A stretch of DNA of 64,000 nucleotides from Variovorax sp. JS1663 (GTDB taxonomy: Bacteria > Pseudomonadota > Gammaproteobacteria > Burkholderiales > Burkholderiaceae_C). Below are positions 36,834-48,662 of the stretch, piece by piece. Positions within the stretch are counted from its first letter, which is position 1, and each line of letters opens with the position of its first letter. The notes under the pieces were generated by a model. That model worked only from the letters and a program-made list of their open reading frames with translations. It ran no database searches and was not told the DNA's origin. Both the position numbers and the translations under genes were made by a program. The stretch lies in contig NZ_LYMK01000007.1 in NCBI RefSeq assembly GCF_002157355.1, forward strand, positions 62,001-126,000, written 5' to 3'.

Positions 36834-36908
36834 TGGCGCGCCGGAATGACCAAGATGCCATGCAGGGCCATCGCTTCCCCTTGACGCCGCCCCGTTAGAC
36901 TCGCCGCC

Positions 36909-37280
36909 ATGTTTCGCTGGCTGCTCGCCGTCTTCGCCTTCATGCTGGCCACCCAGTTCGCCTGGGCGGCGGCCGCTGCCTATTGCGGGCACGAGTCGAA
37001 CCCGGCGGCGGCGCACGTCGGCCACCACGCGCACAAGCATGCGACGGCGCCGTCCGATGCAGCGCATGCCGACACCACGACCGACCTCGCCAAGAGCCCC
37101 CTGGGCGCCGACCACCCGGATTGCAGCTACTGCCACGGCGGCGTCGCGCAACCGGTCACGCTCAAGATCTCCGTCGCAGCCATGCCGGCCGCCAGGCGCT
37201 TTGCGCCTCCGGCGCCGCGCCCCTTCCTCTGCGCGATCGACGACGACATCGATCGCCCCAAATGGACCCGCCTCGGTTGA
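36909..37280 (+). CDS. DUF2946-like exported protein of the czc locus
   Basis: A 123-residue protein with a signal peptide (FRWLLAVFAFMLATQFAWA). The mature part is His-rich (HVGHHAHKHATA) with a CSYCHGG motif in the middle, all candidate metal ligands. Small His/Cys-rich DUF2946 proteins commonly precede CzcCBA in Burkholderiales and probably bind Co, Zn or Cd in the periplasm. It is 95 bases upstream of czcC, in the same direction. Confidence 0.8.
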   Translation: MFRWLLAVFAFMLATQFAWAAAAAYCGHESNPAAAHVGHHAHKHATAPSDAAHADTTTDLAKSPLGADHPDCSYCHGGVAQPVTLKISVAAMPAARRFAPPAPRPFLCAIDDDIDRPKWTRLG

Positions 37281-37375
37281 GCCGGCGCGTGTCCTGTCTT
37301 TCCTCATTCCTTCCTTGCTGATGGCCTGACGACCCGCGCCGGATTCCTTGTCCTGTTTCTTGACCGGAGAATTCG

Positions 37376-38683
37376 ATGTGCAGGTTTCCCGTGCCCATGG
37401 CGCTCGCGCTCATGGCACTCGCGAGCGCCGGTGCGCTCGCCCAGAACAATCCATCCGCGGACGCGGTGCCCCAGGCCGCCGCGCCGGCGGCCGCCCCGGC
37501 CGCATCCCTGACCCTGGCCGCCGCGGTGGCGCTGGCGCTGGACCACAGCCCCGAGCTGTCGGCCGCCCGGCGCGAGATCGAGGCCGCCGAAGGCGCCCGC
37601 ATCCAGGCCGGCGTGCTGCCGAACCCGAGCCTGAGCGTCGAGCTCGAGGACACGCGCCGCGAGACGCGGACGACCACCGTCCTGCTCAGCCAGCCCATCG
37701 AGCTCGGCGGCAAGCGCGGTGCCCGCATCGAGGCGGCGGAGCGCGCGATCGAGCTCGCCCGCGTGCAGCTGGAAGGCCGCGAGGCCGAGCTGCGGGCGAG
37801 CGTTACCGCCGCCTTCTTCGCCGCGCTCATCGCGCAGGACCGGGTGCGCCTGGCGCTGGCCTCGCTGGCGCTGGCGAACACTGGCAGCCAGGCCGCGGGC
37901 AAACGGGTCAGCGCCGGCAAGATCTCGCCGGTCGAGGAGACCAAGGCGAAGGTGGCCGAGGCGAACGTGCGCCTGGAACTGGTGCAGGCCCAGGGCGAAC
38001 TGCGGACCAGCCTGCAGCAGCTGCGCGCCGTCACCGGCGCACCCACGCCGATCGGCGGGGTCGATGGCGATGCCCTGGCGATGCCACCGTTGCCGCCCGA
38101 AGCGCTGCTGGAGGAGCGCCTCCAGCGCGCCCCCGCGATGCGCCAGGCCGGCCTGGACGTGCAGCGCCTGCGCGCGCTGGCCGAGCTGGAGCGGGCCAAG
38201 CGCGTTCCGGACATCACGCTGACCGTCGGCGCCAAGCGGCCGCAGGAGATGGCGCGCAGCCAGGCGGTCGTCGGGATCTCGGTGCCGCTGCCGATCTTCG
38301 ACAGCAACCGGGGCAACCTGCTGGAGGCCCTGCGCCGGCAGGACAAGGCGGGGGACGAGGCCCGCGCCCTCGAACTGCGCCTGCGCGCCGAGGCCGGCGC
38401 CGCGCTGCAGCGTCACAACACCGCCCGCACCGAGGCGGCGGCGCTGCAGGCCGAGATCCTGCCGGGCGCGCAGAGCGCCTTCGACGCCGCCACCAAGGGC
38501 TTCGCGCTGGGCAAGTTCAGCTACCTCGAGGCCCTGGACGCGCAGCGCACCCTGCTGCAGGCGCGCGCCCAGTACCTGCGCGCGCTGGCAGATGCCCATC
38601 GCTCGATCACGGACCTGGACCGCCTCCTGGGCGGCCCGGACCCGACCGCAACCGCATCCCCGATTTCCAAGGAGCGCCCATGA
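37376..38683 (+). CDS. czcC: Outer-membrane factor of a heavy-metal efflux system (CzcC)
   Basis: A 435-residue TolC-family outer-membrane protein with a signal peptide (cleavage near SAGALA). Typical are SLTLAAAVALALDHSPELSA at the start and internal duplication of long helices (GARIEAAERAIELARVQLEG; ARAQYLRALADAHRSITDLD near the end). It forms the exit duct for the CzcBA pump. Its stop overlaps the czcB start (ATGA), so the genes are coupled. A long helical coiled coil is expected from the heptad-rich segments. Confidence 0.92.
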   Translation: MCRFPVPMALALMALASAGALAQNNPSADAVPQAAAPAAAPAASLTLAAAVALALDHSPELSAARREIEAAEGARIQAGVLPNPSLSVELEDTRRETRTTTVLLSQPIELGGKRGARIEAAERAIELARVQLEGREAELRASVTAAFFAALIAQDRVRLALASLALANTGSQAAGKRVSAGKISPVEETKAKVAEANVRLELVQAQGELRTSLQQLRAVTGAPTPIGGVDGDALAMPPLPPEALLEERLQRAPAMRQAGLDVQRLRALAELERAKRVPDITLTVGAKRPQEMARSQAVVGISVPLPIFDSNRGNLLEALRRQDKAGDEARALELRLRAEAGAALQRHNTARTEAAALQAEILPGAQSAFDAATKGFALGKFSYLEALDAQRTLLQARAQYLRALADAHRSITDLDRLLGGPDPTATASPISKERP

Positions 38684-39990
38684 CCACTCCGAGCAACGCG
38701 AGCGGCCTCAGCCGCGGGCACCGTCTTGCCATCCTCTTCATCGTCGTCCTGAGCGTGGTCGCGGCCGCGCTGATCTGGCGCATCGGGCCAGCCGGCACCT
38801 CCGAGGAAGGCCACGGCCACGGCCATGCGGAAGAGGCCGGCAAGGAAGGCGACGACCACGGCCATGGCCACGAGCACGGGAAGGACGCGCATGGCCATGC
38901 GGAAGAGGCCACCGCCAAGGCACCCCAGGAAGGCGCCAAGGCGGTCGAAGCCAAACAGCCCGCGGGCAGGGTGACCCTGTCCGATGCCCAGGTGCAGTCC
39001 GCCGGCATCGCGCTGGCGGAGAGCGCGCCGGCGACGATCGGCAGCTCCACGCGCTTCCCGGGCGAGATCCGCTTCAACGAGGATCGCACCGCCCACGTCG
39101 TGCCCCGCGTGGCGGGCGTGGTCGACAGCGTGCATGCCGACCTCGGCCAGCAGGTGCGCAAGGGGCAGGTGCTGGCGGTCATCTCCAGCACCGTCGTGTC
39201 CGAGACCCGGGCCGAACTGCAGGCGGCGCAGAAGCGCCAGCAGCTGGCCCGCACGACCTACGCGCGCGAGAAGACCCTGTGGGAGCAGAAGATCTCGCCC
39301 GAGCAGGACGTGCTGCAGGCCCGCCAGGCGCTGCACGAGGCGGAGATCGCCGCCGCGAACGCGAGCCAGAAGCTGTTCGCGCTCGGCGCCTCGGCCCAGG
39401 GCAGCGCGCTCGGGCGCTTCGAGCTGCGCGCGCCCTTCGACGGCATGGTGGTCGAGAAGCACATCGCGCTCGGCGAATCGATCAAGGAGGACGCCAACGT
39501 CTTCACCCTCTCCGACCTGTCCACCGTCTGGGCCGAGATGAGCGTGGCCGCGCGGGACCTGCAGCGGGTGCGCGTGGGCGAGCGCGTCATCGTGCGCTCC
39601 GGCGCCTTCGAGGCGAGCATCGAGGGCAAGGTGGCCTACGTGGGGGCGCTGATCGGCGAGCAGACCCGCACGGCGCGCGCCCGCGTCGTGCTGCCGAACC
39701 CGCAAGGCGCATGGCGGCCGGGCCTCTTCGTGGACGTGGAGCTGGTCGCCGAGGAGGTGAAGGCGCCGGTCACGGTCGCGGCCGCCGCGCTGCAGACCGT
39801 CGACGGCAGGCCGGTGGTCTACCTGAAGGTGCCGGGCGGCTTCATGCCGCAGCCGGTGCGCGTGGGGCGCAGCGACGGCCAGCGCGTCGAGATCCTCGAC
39901 GGGCTCCAGGCCGGCGCGCCGCATGCCGCGGCAGGCAGCTTCGTCCTCAAGTCCGAGCAGGGCAAGCGCTCCGCCACGCACACGCACTGA
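38680..39990 (+). CDS. czcB: Periplasmic adaptor of a heavy-metal efflux system (CzcB)
   Basis: A 436-residue membrane-fusion protein. An N-terminal helix (about 14-32) anchors it. A histidine/glutamate-rich linker follows (about 40-75, with EGHGHGHAEEAG and DDHGHGHEHGKDAHGHA), well suited to bind divalent metals before hand-off. The adaptor core follows: VVPRVAGVVDSVHADLGQQV (lipoyl/barrel hybrid), an alpha hairpin, and the ELRAPFDGMVVEKHIALGE segment. It connects CzcA to CzcC. It overlaps czcC by 4 bases; czcA starts 18 bases after its stop. Confidence 0.93.
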   Translation: MTTPSNASGLSRGHRLAILFIVVLSVVAAALIWRIGPAGTSEEGHGHGHAEEAGKEGDDHGHGHEHGKDAHGHAEEATAKAPQEGAKAVEAKQPAGRVTLSDAQVQSAGIALAESAPATIGSSTRFPGEIRFNEDRTAHVVPRVAGVVDSVHADLGQQVRKGQVLAVISSTVVSETRAELQAAQKRQQLARTTYAREKTLWEQKISPEQDVLQARQALHEAEIAAANASQKLFALGASAQGSALGRFELRAPFDGMVVEKHIALGESIKEDANVFTLSDLSTVWAEMSVAARDLQRVRVGERVIVRSGAFEASIEGKVAYVGALIGEQTRTARARVVLPNPQGAWRPGLFVDVELVAEEVKAPVTVAAAALQTVDGRPVVYLKVPGGFMPQPVRVGRSDGQRVEILDGLQAGAPHAAAGSFVLKSEQGKRSATHTH

Positions 39991-40008
39991 GGCAGGAAGC
40001 AGGCACAC

Positions 40009-43000
40009 ATGTTCGAACGAATCATCCGCTTCGCCGTCGAGCAACGATGGCTGGTGCTGCTCGCCGTGCTGGGCATGGCGGGCATCGGGATCTTCAGCTA
40101 CCAGAAGCTGCCGATCGACGCGGTCCCGGACATCACCAACGTCCAGGTCCAGATCAACACGGCCGCGCCGGGCTATTCGCCGCTGGAGACAGAGCAGCGC
40201 GTCACCTTCCCGATCGAGACGGCGATGGCCGGCCTGCCTGGCCTCCAGGAGACGCGCTCGCTGTCCCGCTACGGGCTGTCGCAGGTCACGGTGATCTTCC
40301 GCGACGGCACCGATCTCTACTTCGCGCGCCAGCTGGTGAACGAGCGCCTGCAGACGGCGGCCGGCGAGATGCCCGACGGCATCCATCCCGCGGTGGGGCC
40401 GATCTCCACCGGCCTGGGCGAGATCTACCTGTGGACCGTCGAGGCCCGTGAGGGCGCCAGGAAGCCGGGCGGATCGCCCTACACCCCGACGGACCTGCGC
40501 GAGATCCAGGACTGGATCATCAAGCCGCAGCTGCGCAACGTGCCGGGCGTGACCGAGATCAACTCGATCGGCGGTTTCGCCAAGCAGTACCAGATCGCGC
40601 CCAGCCCGGAGAAGCTCTCGGCCTACGGCCTGTCGATGGCCGACGTGGTCAAGGCGCTCGAGCGCAACAACGCCAACGTCGGCGCCGGCTACATCGAGCG
40701 GCGAGGGGAGCAGTACCTGATCCGCGCGCCCGGCCAGGCGCGCAGCCTGGACGACCTGCGCAACGTCATCCTGACGAGCAGCGGCAGCACGCCCGTGCGG
40801 GTGCGCGACGTGGCCGAGGTCGACATCGGCCGGGAGTTGCGCACCGGCGCGGCCACCGACAACGGCCGCGAGGTCGTGCTGGGCACGGTCTTCATGCTGA
40901 TCGGCGAGAACAGCCGCATCGTCTCGCAAGCCGTGGCCGAGCGGATGGTGCAGATCAACAAGACGCTGCCCGAGGGCGTGGAGGCCGTGACCGTCTACGA
41001 CCGCACGGTGCTGGTCGACAAGGCGATCGCCACGGTCAAGAAGAACCTGCTGGAGGGGGCGGTGCTGGTGATCGCGGTGCTGTTCCTCTTCCTCGGCAAC
41101 CTGCGTGCCGCGATCATCACCGCGCTGGTGATTCCGCTGTCGATGCTGTTCACCTTCACCGGCATGGTGAGCCAGAAGGTCAGCGCCAACCTGATGAGCC
41201 TGGGCGCGCTGGACTTCGGCATCATCATCGACGGCGCGGTGGTGATCGTCGAGAACTGCGTGCGAAGGCTGGCCCATGCGCAGGCCCACCACGGGCGGCC
41301 GCTGACGCGCGGCGAGCGCTTCCACGAGGTCTTCGCCGCCTCGCAGGAGGCGCGGCGGGCGCTGCTCTTCGGGCAGTTGATCATCATGATCGTCTACCTG
41401 CCGATCTTTGCGCTCACGGGCGTGGAGGGAAAGATGTTCCACCCGATGGCGCTCACCGTCGTGATCGCGCTGCTCGGCGCGATGATCCTGTCGGTCACCT
41501 TCATCCCCGCGGCCGTCGCGCTGTTCATCGGCCACCGCGTCTCGGAGAAGGAGAACCGGTTGATGTCGTGGGCGCGGCGCGCCTACGAGCCGCTGCTGGC
41601 GCGTGCGCTGGGCGCGAAGGCGGTGGTCGTCACCGCCGCGGTGGCGGCTGTGCTGCTGTCCGGCCTGCTGGCGACACGGCTGGGCAGCGAGTTCATCCCC
41701 AGCCTCAACGAAGGCGACTTCGCGATCCAGGCGCTGCGCATTCCGGGCACCAGCCTGAGCCAGTCGGTGCAGATGCAGCAGCAGCTCGAGCAGACGCTGA
41801 AGCGCAAGTTCCCCGAAATCGAGCGGGTCTTCGCCCGCACCGGCACCGCGGAGATCGCATCGGACCCGATGCCGCCCAACATCTCGGACGGCTACATCAT
41901 GCTCAAGCCGATGGACCAGTGGCCCGAGCCCAGGCGCACCCGCGAGCAACTGCTCGCGGCGGTGCAGGAGGAGGTGAACGCCATTCCCGGCAGCAACTAC
42001 GAGTTCTCGCAGCCGATCCAGCTTCGCTTCAACGAACTGATCTCCGGCGTGCGCAGCGACGTGGCGGTCAAGGTCTTCGGCGACGACATGGAGGTGCTGG
42101 ACAGGACCGCCGGGCAGATCGAGAAGGTGCTGGGCGCCATCGCCGGCGCGCAGGAAGTGAAGGTCGAGCAGACCACGGGGCTGCCCATGCTCACCATCGA
42201 GATCGACCGGGAGAAGGCGGTCCGCTACGGCCTGAACATCGCCGACATCCAGGACACCGTCGCCACCGCGGTGGGCGGGCGCGAGGCGGGCACGCTGTTC
42301 GAGGGCGATCGGCGCTTCGACATCGTGGTGCGCCTGCCCGAAGCCCTGCGTGGCGACATCGAGGCCATCCGCCGCCTGCCCATCGCGCTGCCGGTGGGGA
42401 ACGGGGCAGGGCGCGTCAGCTTCATCCCGCTCGCCGAGGTCGCCAACCTGTCGCTCGCGCCCGGTCCGAACCAGGTCAGCCGCGAGAACGGCAAGCGGCG
42501 CATCGTGGTCAGCGCGAACGTGCGCGGGCGCGACCTCGGCTCCTTCGTGAGCGAGGCGTCGGCGGCCATCGAGGCGCAGGTCCGGATCCCGGCCGGCTAC
42601 TGGACCACCTGGGGCGGCCAGTTCGAGAACCTGCAGTCGGCGACGCAGCGCCTGCAGATCGTGGTGCCGGTGTCGCTGCTGCTGGTCTTCACGCTGCTGT
42701 TCGCGATGTTCGGCAACCTCAAGGACGGACTGCTGGTGTTCACCGGCATCCCGTTCGCGCTGACCGGGGGGATCCTCGCGCTGTGGCTGCGCGGGATCCC
42801 ACTGTCGATCACGGCCGCGGTGGGCTTCATCGCACTGTCGGGCGTCGCGGTGCTCAACGGGCTGGTGATGATTTCCTTCATCCGCAACCTGCGCGAGTCC
42901 GGCCGCCCCCTGGACGCCGCGATCCACGAGGGCGCGGTCACGCGCCTGCGGCCGGTGCTGATGACGGCCCTGGTCGCGTCGCTCGGCTTCGTGCCGATGG

Positions 43001-43197
43001 CGATCGCGACGGGCACCGGCGCGGAGGTGCAGCGGCCGCTCGCCACGGTGGTGATCGGCGGCATTCTTTCCTCCACCGCGCTCACGCTGCTGGTGCTGCC
43101 GGTGCTCTACCGGCTGGCGCACGGGCGCGACGAGGAGGAGGCCTACAGCCGCGCGACGTCCAGCACGGCCGCTGCGAAGGCGGCAGGCGCTTCCTGA
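40009..43197 (+). CDS. czcA: Heavy-metal efflux RND transporter (CzcA)
   Basis: A 1062-residue inner-membrane proton antiporter of the HME-RND family. The transport motif in TM4 is D402-FGIII-D408-GAVVIV-E415, at exactly the residue numbers known to be essential in CzcA of Cupriavidus metallidurans. This Asp-Asp-Glu set is typical of divalent-cation (Co, Zn, Cd) pumps, while Cu/Ag pumps differ. The porter and docking loops are complete and the N-terminus (FERIIRFAVEQRWLVLLAVL) is standard. Its last 55 bases overlap the end of an opposite-strand gene. Confidence 0.95.
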   Translation: MFERIIRFAVEQRWLVLLAVLGMAGIGIFSYQKLPIDAVPDITNVQVQINTAAPGYSPLETEQRVTFPIETAMAGLPGLQETRSLSRYGLSQVTVIFRDGTDLYFARQLVNERLQTAAGEMPDGIHPAVGPISTGLGEIYLWTVEAREGARKPGGSPYTPTDLREIQDWIIKPQLRNVPGVTEINSIGGFAKQYQIAPSPEKLSAYGLSMADVVKALERNNANVGAGYIERRGEQYLIRAPGQARSLDDLRNVILTSSGSTPVRVRDVAEVDIGRELRTGAATDNGREVVLGTVFMLIGENSRIVSQAVAERMVQINKTLPEGVEAVTVYDRTVLVDKAIATVKKNLLEGAVLVIAVLFLFLGNLRAAIITALVIPLSMLFTFTGMVSQKVSANLMSLGALDFGIIIDGAVVIVENCVRRLAHAQAHHGRPLTRGERFHEVFAASQEARRALLFGQLIIMIVYLPIFALTGVEGKMFHPMALTVVIALLGAMILSVTFIPAAVALFIGHRVSEKENRLMSWARRAYEPLLARALGAKAVVVTAAVAAVLLSGLLATRLGSEFIPSLNEGDFAIQALRIPGTSLSQSVQMQQQLEQTLKRKFPEIERVFARTGTAEIASDPMPPNISDGYIMLKPMDQWPEPRRTREQLLAAVQEEVNAIPGSNYEFSQPIQLRFNELISGVRSDVAVKVFGDDMEVLDRTAGQIEKVLGAIAGAQEVKVEQTTGLPMLTIEIDREKAVRYGLNIADIQDTVATAVGGREAGTLFEGDRRFDIVVRLPEALRGDIEAIRRLPIALPVGNGAGRVSFIPLAEVANLSLAPGPNQVSRENGKRRIVVSANVRGRDLGSFVSEASAAIEAQVRIPAGYWTTWGGQFENLQSATQRLQIVVPVSLLLVFTLLFAMFGNLKDGLLVFTGIPFALTGGILALWLRGIPLSITAAVGFIALSGVAVLNGLVMISFIRNLRESGRPLDAAIHEGAVTRLRPVLMTALVASLGFVPMAIATGTGAEVQRPLATVVIGGILSSTALTLLVLPVLYRLAHGRDEEEAYSRATSSTAAAKAAGAS

Positions 43198-44165
43198 GGC
43201 AGGTTGTGGCCGATGCCGCCGCTGAGGTTGCGGTGCTCGTAACGGCCCGAGAACTTGCTCGCGTAGGCCCTCGGTTCCGGATGCGGCGCGCCGTTGGCAT
43301 CGCCTTCCAGGGTGATGGTCGGCACGCCGATGACCGGCGCCTGGGCGAGGCGCGCCTCGAGTTCGCGGTACTTCGCTTCGCCTTCCGCCAGGCCCAGGCG
43401 CCAGCGGTAGTTGTGCACCACGATGCGCACGTGGTCCGGGTTGTCGAAGGCCGCGGCGCTGCGCTCGAAGGTGGCGTCATCGAAGGCCCATTTCGGCGAT
43501 GCGGTCTGCCAGATCAGCCTGGCGAACGCCTTGCGGTTCTTCTCATAGCCCAGCCGCCCCCGTTCTGTCGCGAAGTAGTACTGGTACCACCACTGCAACT
43601 CGGCCTCCGGCGACAGCGGCACCTGGCCGATCTGCTGGCTGCCGATCAGGTAGCCGCTGACGGAGACCAGCGCCTTCACGCGCTCGGGCCACAGCGCCGC
43701 CATGATGCAGGCAGTGCGGGCGCCCCAGTCACAGCCCGCAATGGTCGCCTTCTGGATCTTCAGCGCGTCCATCAGGGCAAGGATGTCGACGGCGACCACG
43801 CTCTGCTGGCCATTGCGCGGGGTCGTGTCGGAAAGGAAGCGGGTTCCGCCGTAGCCGCGCAGGTGCGGCACGATCACCCGGTGGCCGGCCGCCGCCAGCA
43901 GCGGGGCGACGTCGACATAGGTATGGATGTCATAGGGCCAGCCATGCAGCAGGATCACCGGGGCGCCATCGGCGGGGCCGAGTTCGGCGTATTCGATGTC
44001 GAGCACGCCGGCGTGGATGTTCTTCAGCGGTGTGAGGCGCCTCGGCGGCGCTGCCGGCGCCGCGCTCTGGGCCAGCGCCGTCGTGGCGGTGAACTGGGCG
44101 GCCATGGCGCCGAAGGCTGCGGCGCCCAGGAACGAGCGACGGGGCAAAGCGTGTTTGTTTGACAT
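43143..44165 (-). CDS. Exported alpha/beta hydrolase (epoxide hydrolase-like)
   Basis: A 340-residue alpha/beta hydrolase with a Tat-type signal (RRSFLGAAAFGAMAAQF, cleavage near ALAQ). The fold motifs are LLHGWPYDIHTYVDV (oxyanion HGWP) and the nucleophile elbow AGCDWGARTA, where the aspartate in CDWG suggests epoxide hydrolase or dehalogenase chemistry. The terminal histidine is in GGIGHNLPQEAP. The start at 44165 is chosen for the twin-arginine leader. The 3' end overlaps czcA by 55 bases on the other strand. Confidence 0.88.
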   Translation of the reverse strand: MSNKHALPRRSFLGAAAFGAMAAQFTATTALAQSAAPAAPPRRLTPLKNIHAGVLDIEYAELGPADGAPVILLHGWPYDIHTYVDVAPLLAAAGHRVIVPHLRGYGGTRFLSDTTPRNGQQSVVAVDILALMDALKIQKATIAGCDWGARTACIMAALWPERVKALVSVSGYLIGSQQIGQVPLSPEAELQWWYQYYFATERGRLGYEKNRKAFARLIWQTASPKWAFDDATFERSAAAFDNPDHVRIVVHNYRWRLGLAEGEAKYRELEARLAQAPVIGVPTITLEGDANGAPHPEPRAYASKFSGRYEHRNLSGGIGHNLPQEAPAAFAAAVLDVARL

Positions 44166-44347
44166 GTTGGGGTCCTTGCGAGGTGGAGGGGGCCCGTTCG
44201 GGCTCTGGCGGAATGAATTGTTGTGGCGACGCGTGCCCCGGCGGCGCACCTTCGTATGCCTCTGTATCCGGGGCAGCTTTCGCCACAGTAAATTTCACGG
44301 CCCTTGGCCGGGCCGGCGCGCTGGCAGCGGGTCCGCCTGCGATGGGC

Positions 44348-46809
<2,462 letters not shown>

Positions 46810-46813
<4 letters not shown>

Positions 46814-48513
46814 GTGGGCCCGTCCCGCTCGCTGCGCAGCGACTCGACGACGTCCCTGAACTCCTCGCGGTTGCGCTCGCTCAGCGCGGAGAGGGCCTCG
46901 TGCGCCTTCAGGATCCGCTTCTGCACCGCGGCCTGGCCACCGGCGGCGTCCAGCGCGTAGAGCTCCGGCGCGGCGGGCCCGTCCTCGCGCACCGCGGTCA
47001 GCACCTGCTGCATGCTCAACTCCTCGAACATGGCGCGGATGGCCGGCGGCACGTCGGCGAGCGTCACGCCGCCCCGGGCGACCAGTTCGTGCACGGTGCC
47101 GAGGCAGGTGCTGTCCATGTACTCGCAGCCGGAGAGGTCCAGCACGAGGGACCGCCCGCCGTCCAGCACGGCCAGCGCCGCTTCGTGGAAGGCGTCGCAA
47201 TGCATCCAGCTGGCCCGGCCGCGCAGCGCCAGCCAGGCGACATGGTCGGCCTCGCCGAAGAACACCACCTCGCCCTCGGGCCGCGGCGCGACGGATGCGG
47301 CAGCCGCGGGAAGCTCGGCACCGTTGTCGAACCAGGAGGCGCCCGCGTGCGCGTCGATCAGCAGGATGGTGCAGTCGTCCCGGTCCGCGCCCGCCGGCGC
47401 GGCGCCGTGCAGCTGCGCCATGACCTCCTGCGCGCTGGCCAGCGGCTTGGCGAGCACGTCCTGCAGCAGCTCCAGCTCGCGCTCGGACCCGGAGGGCAGG
47501 AGCCCATCGGTGTAGAGCAGGATCCGGTCGCCCGCCAGGAGCTGGAAGCGCTCCTGCCCGAAGTGCGCATCCGGCGCCAGCCCGAGCGCGGGACCGGTGC
47601 GGCGGACCAGGCGCGTTTCCCGACCGTCGCGCGCGTGCAGCACGGGCGGATGGCCAGCCGATGCGAGCGTGAGGCTGGCGTCCGACGTGTCCAGCAGGCC
47701 GAAGACGGCTGTCAGGAACAGTCCCGGCGCGGCATGCGCCTCGCAGATCGAGCGGTTCACCGCGGCCAGCACCTCCGCCGGCGGCAGCGCGAAGCCGGTC
47801 GCCGGGTCCATCAGCACGAGCCGCTGCTTGAACAGCACCGAGAGCATGGCCGAGGTCACGCCGTGGCCGGTGGCGTCGGCCAGGTAGAAGGCGAGGTGCT
47901 GCTCGCCCAGCCGGATCACGTCGTAGAGGTCGCCACCCACGTGCTGCCCCGGCCGGTAGACCGCCTGGATGCAATAGCCTTCCATGGGCGGCGGGCTGCG
48001 AGGGAGCAGGGCGCGCTGGATCACCTCCGCCCGCTCCAGGTCGCGGCGCAGCAACTCGGAGGTCTCCTCGAGTTCGCGAACCTTGTGCTGCAGCGCCAGG
48101 TGCAGCCGCTGGCGTTCGGCCAGAAGCTGGCGCCGCTCGAGCGCGTTGCGCACGGCGACGCTCATCTCTTCCTTGCGCGGCGACTTGGGCAGGAAGTCGA
48201 AGGCGCCGAGCCGGATCGCGGCGACGGCAGAGTCGAAGGTCTCGAGGCCGGACAGCACGATCCACATGGCTTCGGGCACGGCCTGGCGTCCCCAGCGCAG
48301 GAGTTCGAGGCCGTCCATGCGCGGCATCATGATGTCCGTCAGCACCAGCGCGACTTCGGGATGCTCACGCAGGACGTGTTGCGCCGCGATGCCGTCGGCA
48401 GCCTCCAGCACTGGCGCGCAGCCGAGGCTTTGCAGCGTCAGCTTCACCATCAGGCGGGTCACCGGCTCGTCGTCCACCACCAGCGCGACGGGAGTGACAG
48501 GGTCGAGGTTCAT
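46810..48513 (-). CDS. Response regulator with SpoIIE (PP2C) phosphatase and STAS domains
   Basis: A 567-residue protein. The receiver domain (about 1-120: ALVVDDEPVTRLMVKLTLQS, VLTDIMMPRMDG) is followed by a coiled coil (about 125-165) and a SpoIIE-type PP2C phosphatase (GQHVGGDLYDVI, LADATGHGVTSAMLS, LLYTDGLLPSGS, DDCTILLI with metal-binding aspartates). The C-terminal STAS-like segment is LVLDLSGCEYMDSTCLG. Such proteins dephosphorylate an anti-anti-sigma factor or act on it directly (partner switching). The coupled hybrid kinase probably phosphorylates this receiver. No anti-sigma kinase (RsbW) is encoded nearby. Confidence 0.92.
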
Positions 48514-48662
48514 GGCATCGGCAGGGAGCGCCTGCGCCTTGTGGGGAGGAAATTCTCCGGGCCGGCGGGCGCGATGGCAAGCCGGGGATGACACCGTGGC
48601 GAAGGGCAGGGCGACGATTCCGCCTCGGGGCCGCCGCAGTCGCATGCGGGCGTCACCGAGTG

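Noticed and set aside
38521..43122. A very long minus-strand open frame opposite czcC/czcB/czcA
   Set aside because: It is a by-product of high GC: the product is low-complexity (Arg/His/Ala/Asp-rich) with no family likeness, while the plus strand has conserved residues at exact CzcA positions.
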